Below are positions 6,384-9,085 of a stretch of DNA of 9,085 nucleotides, one piece after another. A model generated the notes under the pieces. That model saw only the letters and a program-made list of their open reading frames with translations, ran no database searches and had not been told where the DNA came from. Every line of letters begins with the position of its first letter. Position 1 is the first letter of the stretch. Both the position numbers and the translations under genes were made by a program. The stretch comes from an uncultured Collinsella sp. (GTDB lineage: Bacteria > Actinomycetota > Coriobacteriia > Coriobacteriales > Coriobacteriaceae), in assembly GCA_902478875.1 (NCBI GenBank), contig CABSMZ010000070.1, positions 1 through 9,085 on the forward strand, read 5' to 3'.

Positions 6384-6584
6384 TTATTTGATACCGCGAC
6401 CCAAGTCTTCGGCGATTTTGTCTACGCCCTTAAGTGCAGCGCACGTCTTTTTGTTGGAGCAATGCCCCGTGCAAACGCCACCCTGAGCGCAGTCGGCGCA
6501 GGTGCCCTTGCAGTAGATGCGCACGCACACGGCGACAAACGCAACGCCGATAACAGCCAGTACAACAATATCGATAGGTGCCAT
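6384..6584 (-). CDS. FeoB-associated type cysteine-rich membrane protein
   Basis: This 66-residue protein has one N-terminal membrane helix (about residues 4-23, IDIVVLAVIGVAFVAVCVRI). A short tail follows with cysteines at 25, 29, 32, 38, 42 and 48, including CADC and CTGHC. The size, single helix and Cys-rich tail match the FeoB-associated Cys-rich membrane protein family (Pfam PF12669 as I recall it). Members often sit beside ferrous iron transporter genes, and the tail may bind iron or another metal. Here no feoA or feoB is adjacent, so an iron role is only suggested. The start has an excellent GAGGAGG six bases upstream (6591-6597). It appears to be a single-gene unit, with a hairpin just downstream. 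Confidence 0.8.
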   Translation of the reverse strand: MAPIDIVVLAVIGVAFVAVCVRIYCKGTCADCAQGGVCTGHCSNKKTCAALKGVDKIAEDLGRGIK

Positions 6585-6634
6585 AGCAAGCCTCCTCTAG
6601 TTAACCATCACTTACTTTACCCCATTCTCCACCT

Positions 6635-6661
6635 ACCAAAAAGGGACAGGTTTATTTTGGT
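6635..6661. repeat. Small hairpin element, REP-like
   Basis: ACCAAAA (6635-6641) and TTTTGGT (6655-6661) form a 7-bp dyad around a 13-nt segment containing GGGACAGGTTTA. It lies in the 177-nt gap between the membrane protein and the Cys-rich gene. The motif resembles short palindromes repeated in some bacterial genomes near REP-associated transposases, but only one copy is visible here. The rest of the gap (6662-6761) shows no clear terminator. Confidence 0.4.
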
Positions 6662-6761
6662 CGGTTTTATCTGCGGAAACGCCACATCTCCCCACCACAT
6701 TGGTACAAGGCAACCTATCCGGAATGGGTGAAATCATGATCATAGAGCTCATCTCGCTGCC

Positions 6762-8627
6762 TCACTCAGCAATAAGGTTTACCCTGGTGCTATTTTTCTC
6801 GATACGATAGACGCCGACCTTGCCTGTAACGCCATAATGCTTTTTAAGTAGACCCATCTCCGCAGAATTGGACTCGATTACGATGAGCTTGTCATAACCC
6901 GACAGAAGGTTATCCATATTGGGCTCATAGAACGCGCATATGGCATCGGAATGCGGGGCAAACAAATAATATCGAGCCACATACGTGAAGTAGTACGAAG
7001 TCATAAGCCCATCGCGATCGGAACCGAACAGCAAATAACGAGTACCGTCTTCTTTACCCGATGCCGGCCAGCGATCACCGACGACATCTCGGACCGTCGC
7101 CGGAAGCGAAGTGTCGTATGTCTTTGCATTGAATAGCATGCCGTTGTATTCACTCGTCAAAAGGCCAAGCGGCAAGGCGATGCAGCCCATTACAACCTGT
7201 TGGTATCGCCGCTTATGTAACGGCGTTGCATGGCAGGGGGAACCATCGGACCGGAATTTCATCTGCCCCTCAAGCTCAACGGTAACTGCCATCGCCAGGC
7301 CACCGACAAACAATGCAATGATGCTGCAAGCATAACGATCGAATCCAGCAAGCCTCAAGGCCTCGTCCATTGGCATCGAGAAAATGTACATGGCGAGAAT
7401 ACCCACATAGTAAACAATTGTCATGAAATCAAGCGCAACCAGTGCGTGGCGCACATGTGTCAACTGATGCCCAAAGCGCCACCGAGCAGCCGCTAGCAAT
7501 GCGACAACAGCCAAGTTGCCGAGCAGGAAACCGAGCGCAGGCCTGGTAGTTAAATCGATGGAGGTCGCAAAAAACGTCGAGACGACCTGCGCGATCTGGG
7601 CAGTATTCTTACCGCCGACCACCGCCGCGTGAGCAGCATCGCCCACATCGAACTTATTCTTGACGCCCGCGAGCGCCGTGGCCATGTGCCAACTCCACAT
7701 CAGATAAGTGGAAAAACCCAAAACACCTGCGACGGCAGTTGCACCAAACCAGCGCAGGCGAGCGTTCCAGCTGCGATTCCTGAGAGCAACGTGTCCGCGC
7801 GCTAAATGGTAAGCGAGCACAAATGCAACGAATACGACGCCCGTCGACTTCACCACTATGAGCTCCGCCATCAACGGCACGAGCAACTTGAGCTCGCGGC
7901 GAACATCACCGTTATAACGATCCACGACTGCCCAGCACGCCATCGTGAGGACCGGGAGCACGAAATCAACCAAAAGGTTATTAATGCGAATCGTTACATT
8001 GAAAAACGTAAGGAGCGAGCAGCCAGCCCCTAACACCGCATATGGCAGAAACGAACGGCGATTGCGCACAATACCAAGAACAGCATAAAAACATGAGAAG
8101 ATAAAGGCTGCCTGAACAACGAGCATTGTTCCCTCGGCATGGCCTAAAAACGTGCATGCGCAGTACAGCAGTGAAGTTGTGCCGAGCGGATAGTTGAAAA
8201 ACTCAACGAGACCACTTGACGCCGTGGGGAAAGCCCCCGTCTCCAGCATGACCTTGAGCGCTATAGCCCAATGCGTAAAGTTATCGTAATGCTCGAGACG
8301 CGCCGACAGCAGGGGCCACAGAAAGATCAACATACCTAGGAGAAAACACGCGTCAGGGAGACCAAAGGGCAATCTAGCAAGACCACGACCATGGAGACAG
8401 GGCATTGCCGCTGCACCGGCGATGGCGCCCACCACAACCACCCCCCAGGTGGCAGGGGCAAGCGCGCCCACGATTCCACCGGCATACGTGACGACCCCCA
8501 TGACACACAAGGCACACACGGGAGCGAAATGCACATCCGTCTCGGTCAAACGATGGATCCAATAGCACAGACCGAAGAGCGCTAGCAGGAACAGCGCCGC
8601 ACGGCCGAAGGCAGCAATAATCAGCAT
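6762..8627 (-). CDS. Polytopic membrane protein, putative GT-C type glycosyltransferase
   Basis: The protein has 621 residues with about ten or more hydrophobic segments through residue 490, for example near 5-24, 35-55, 60-75, 92-108, 165-185, 194-210, 217-235, 296-312, 366-381, 402-418, 433-450 and 477-491. A hydrophilic C-terminal part follows (about 495-621). The first non-membrane loop after the early helices carries EHYDNFTHWAIALKVMLETG (112-131), with D115. GT-C glycosyltransferases typically place an acidic catalytic residue in such an early outer loop. That suggests a lipid-linked sugar transferase or surface-polysaccharide enzyme, but I cannot name the family. The ATG at 8627 is chosen because AAGGAGA lies seven bases upstream. 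A longer in-frame start at 8693 would add an Arg/Cys-rich, unlikely leader. It overlaps the preceding gene by 7 nt (ATGCTGA), implying translational coupling. Confidence 0.75.
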   Translation of the reverse strand: MLIIAAFGRAALFLLALFGLCYWIHRLTETDVHFAPVCALCVMGVVTYAGGIVGALAPATWGVVVVGAIAGAAAMPCLHGRGLARLPFGLPDACFLLGMLIFLWPLLSARLEHYDNFTHWAIALKVMLETGAFPTASSGLVEFFNYPLGTTSLLYCACTFLGHAEGTMLVVQAAFIFSCFYAVLGIVRNRRSFLPYAVLGAGCSLLTFFNVTIRINNLLVDFVLPVLTMACWAVVDRYNGDVRRELKLLVPLMAELIVVKSTGVVFVAFVLAYHLARGHVALRNRSWNARLRWFGATAVAGVLGFSTYLMWSWHMATALAGVKNKFDVGDAAHAAVVGGKNTAQIAQVVSTFFATSIDLTTRPALGFLLGNLAVVALLAAARWRFGHQLTHVRHALVALDFMTIVYYVGILAMYIFSMPMDEALRLAGFDRYACSIIALFVGGLAMAVTVELEGQMKFRSDGSPCHATPLHKRRYQQVVMGCIALPLGLLTSEYNGMLFNAKTYDTSLPATVRDVVGDRWPASGKEDGTRYLLFGSDRDGLMTSYYFTYVARYYLFAPHSDAICAFYEPNMDNLLSGYDKLIVIESNSAEMGLLKKHYGVTGKVGVYRIEKNSTRVNLIAE

Positions 8628-9049
8628 GCAGCGTCTCCTTCGACATGAGCAGAATCGTGACTGGTCCGCTCCGCATCCCGTGAATCGCCGCATCGATCGC
8701 TATCACGCCTGGAGCGGCGGCGGGATCTCCATACGCGGTAACGCGAAAGAAGCGCCCTTATCCTCATGCGGACAATACGCACGATATCGTCATAGGTGGT
8801 GTTCCAGCTATCAAGCTCCTCGGCGATGCCCGTTTCGCGATCATACAGCAGCTGATCATAGATGCGACGCTCCTCGAGCGAGCGGTGCTCGATTCGAAGC
8901 GCCGCGTACCACGACTCATCATCGCCACATTTGGATTGAAAGAGGCGCACAAGCCTACCAGAAACGCATGTGCAATAGCGACCATCTCCCAAGCGCACCG
9001 CAAAGCTGCGCAGCTCCTCGGGAAAGGGATCATCGATGCGCACGAGTAC
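8621..9049 (-). CDS. Hypothetical protein, 5'-truncated at the contig end
   Basis: The C-terminal 142 residues of an unidentified protein are present. The frame stays open from its stop at 8621 up to and through the adapter, so the real start lies outside the contig. A GTG at 9043 is in frame but has only six genomic bases before it and no ribosome site, so I do not take it as the start. The visible part has a mixed soluble character (RIDDPFPEELRSFAVRLGD, then SLEERRIYDQLLYDRETG and YDDIVRIVRMRIRALLSRY). It ends in a strongly basic, Arg/Ser-rich tail (about RVWRSRRRSRRDSDR) and a polar terminus. I do not recognise the family. The 7-nt overlap with the putative glycosyltransferase suggests a shared operon, possibly for surface glycans. 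Confidence 0.65.
   Translation of the reverse strand, partial: VLVRIDDPFPEELRSFAVRLGDGRYCTCVSGRLVRLFQSKCGDDESWYAALRIEHRSLEERRIYDQLLYDRETGIAEELDSWNTTYDDIVRIVRMRIRALLSRYRVWRSRRRSRRDSDRCGDSRDAERTSHDSAHVEGDAAC
8634..8640 (-). promoter_or_regulatory. Ribosome binding site deciding the membrane-protein start
   Basis: AAGGAGA on the minus strand lies just upstream of the ATG at 8627 and inside the end of the preceding gene. It favours this start over the in-frame upstream start at 8693. Confidence 0.7.
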
Positions 9050-9085
9050 CTGTCTCTTATACCCATCTCCGAGCCCACGAGACCG
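9050..9085. other. Nextera sequencing adapter, not genomic
   Basis: CTGTCTCTTATACCCATCT (9050-9068) matches the 19-base transposase mosaic end with one change (A to C at 9063). CCGAGCCCACGAGAC (9069-9083) then matches the Nextera read-2 adapter exactly. The last two bases, CG, are where an index would begin. Translated on the minus strand it yields MGSEMGIRDR, a near copy of the adapter-derived peptide MGSEMCIRDR seen in contaminated databases. Confidence 0.97.

Noticed and set aside
6721..6761. ATGATCAT-containing palindromes after the membrane protein as a terminator
   Set aside because: The stems are short and AT-rich with no following T-tract.
8628..8693. Longer start for the membrane protein
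   Set aside because: It would add 22 residues rich in Arg and Cys that overlap the preceding gene, and the ribosome site fits the ATG at 8627.
8764..9078. Minus-strand ORF of 104 codons starting MGSEMGIRDRY
   Set aside because: Its start lies in the Nextera adapter, and its frame competes with the better-supported frame that ends in the ATGCTGA overlap.
1..9085. CRISPR arrays, tRNA, rRNA and insertion sequences
   Set aside because: No regularly spaced repeats, no tRNA-like cloverleaf arms and no transposase frame were seen.

Overview
The window reads as a chromosomal contig from a gut Actinomycetota of the class Coriobacteriia. A Collinsella-like organism is my best guess. The guess rests on the high-GC coding style, the long antisense open frames such coding produces, and the protein flavour; it is inference, because no rRNA or marker gene is present. 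All seven credible genes lie on the minus strand, so the window is best read from right to left. The last 36 bases (9050-9085) are not genomic. They match an Illumina Nextera transposase adapter with one mismatch, so the contig ends artificially inside a gene.

Right part (8621-9049, then 6762-8627): a 5'-truncated gene of unknown function overlaps by 7 nt a large polytopic membrane protein. That protein has an early acidic loop motif (YDNFTHW) suggestive of a GT-C type glycosyltransferase or another surface-polysaccharide enzyme. After a 177-nt gap containing a small hairpin comes a 66-residue membrane protein with a cysteine-rich tail of the FeoB-associated type, with no feoB nearby. A hairpin follows it.

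Middle (5160-6239): a LacI-family transcriptional regulator, followed by a 16-bp perfect stem with a U-tract. This terminator sits inside a much larger element whose 28-bp inverted arms (27 of 28 matching) lie at 4940-4967 and 5103-5130.

Left part (97-4699): a three-gene hexuronate operon, uxaC-uxaB-uxaA. The enzymes isomerise D-galacturonate to D-tagaturonate (UxaC), reduce it to D-altronate (UxaB) and dehydrate that to 2-keto-3-deoxy-D-gluconate (UxaA). An intrinsic terminator at 29-61 ends the operon. The uxaC promoter region holds two identical 14-bp palindromes, GGTGAACGTTCACC, with the central CpG typical of LacI-family operators. A third, spread dyad lies just upstream. The natural model is that the adjacent LacI-type protein represses uxaCBA and is released by a pathway intermediate. 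A transporter and the KDG kinase and aldolase needed to complete the route are not in this window.

I found no convincing novel system. The most useful observations are the adapter contamination, the doubled operator, and the inverted-repeat element carrying the regulator's terminator.
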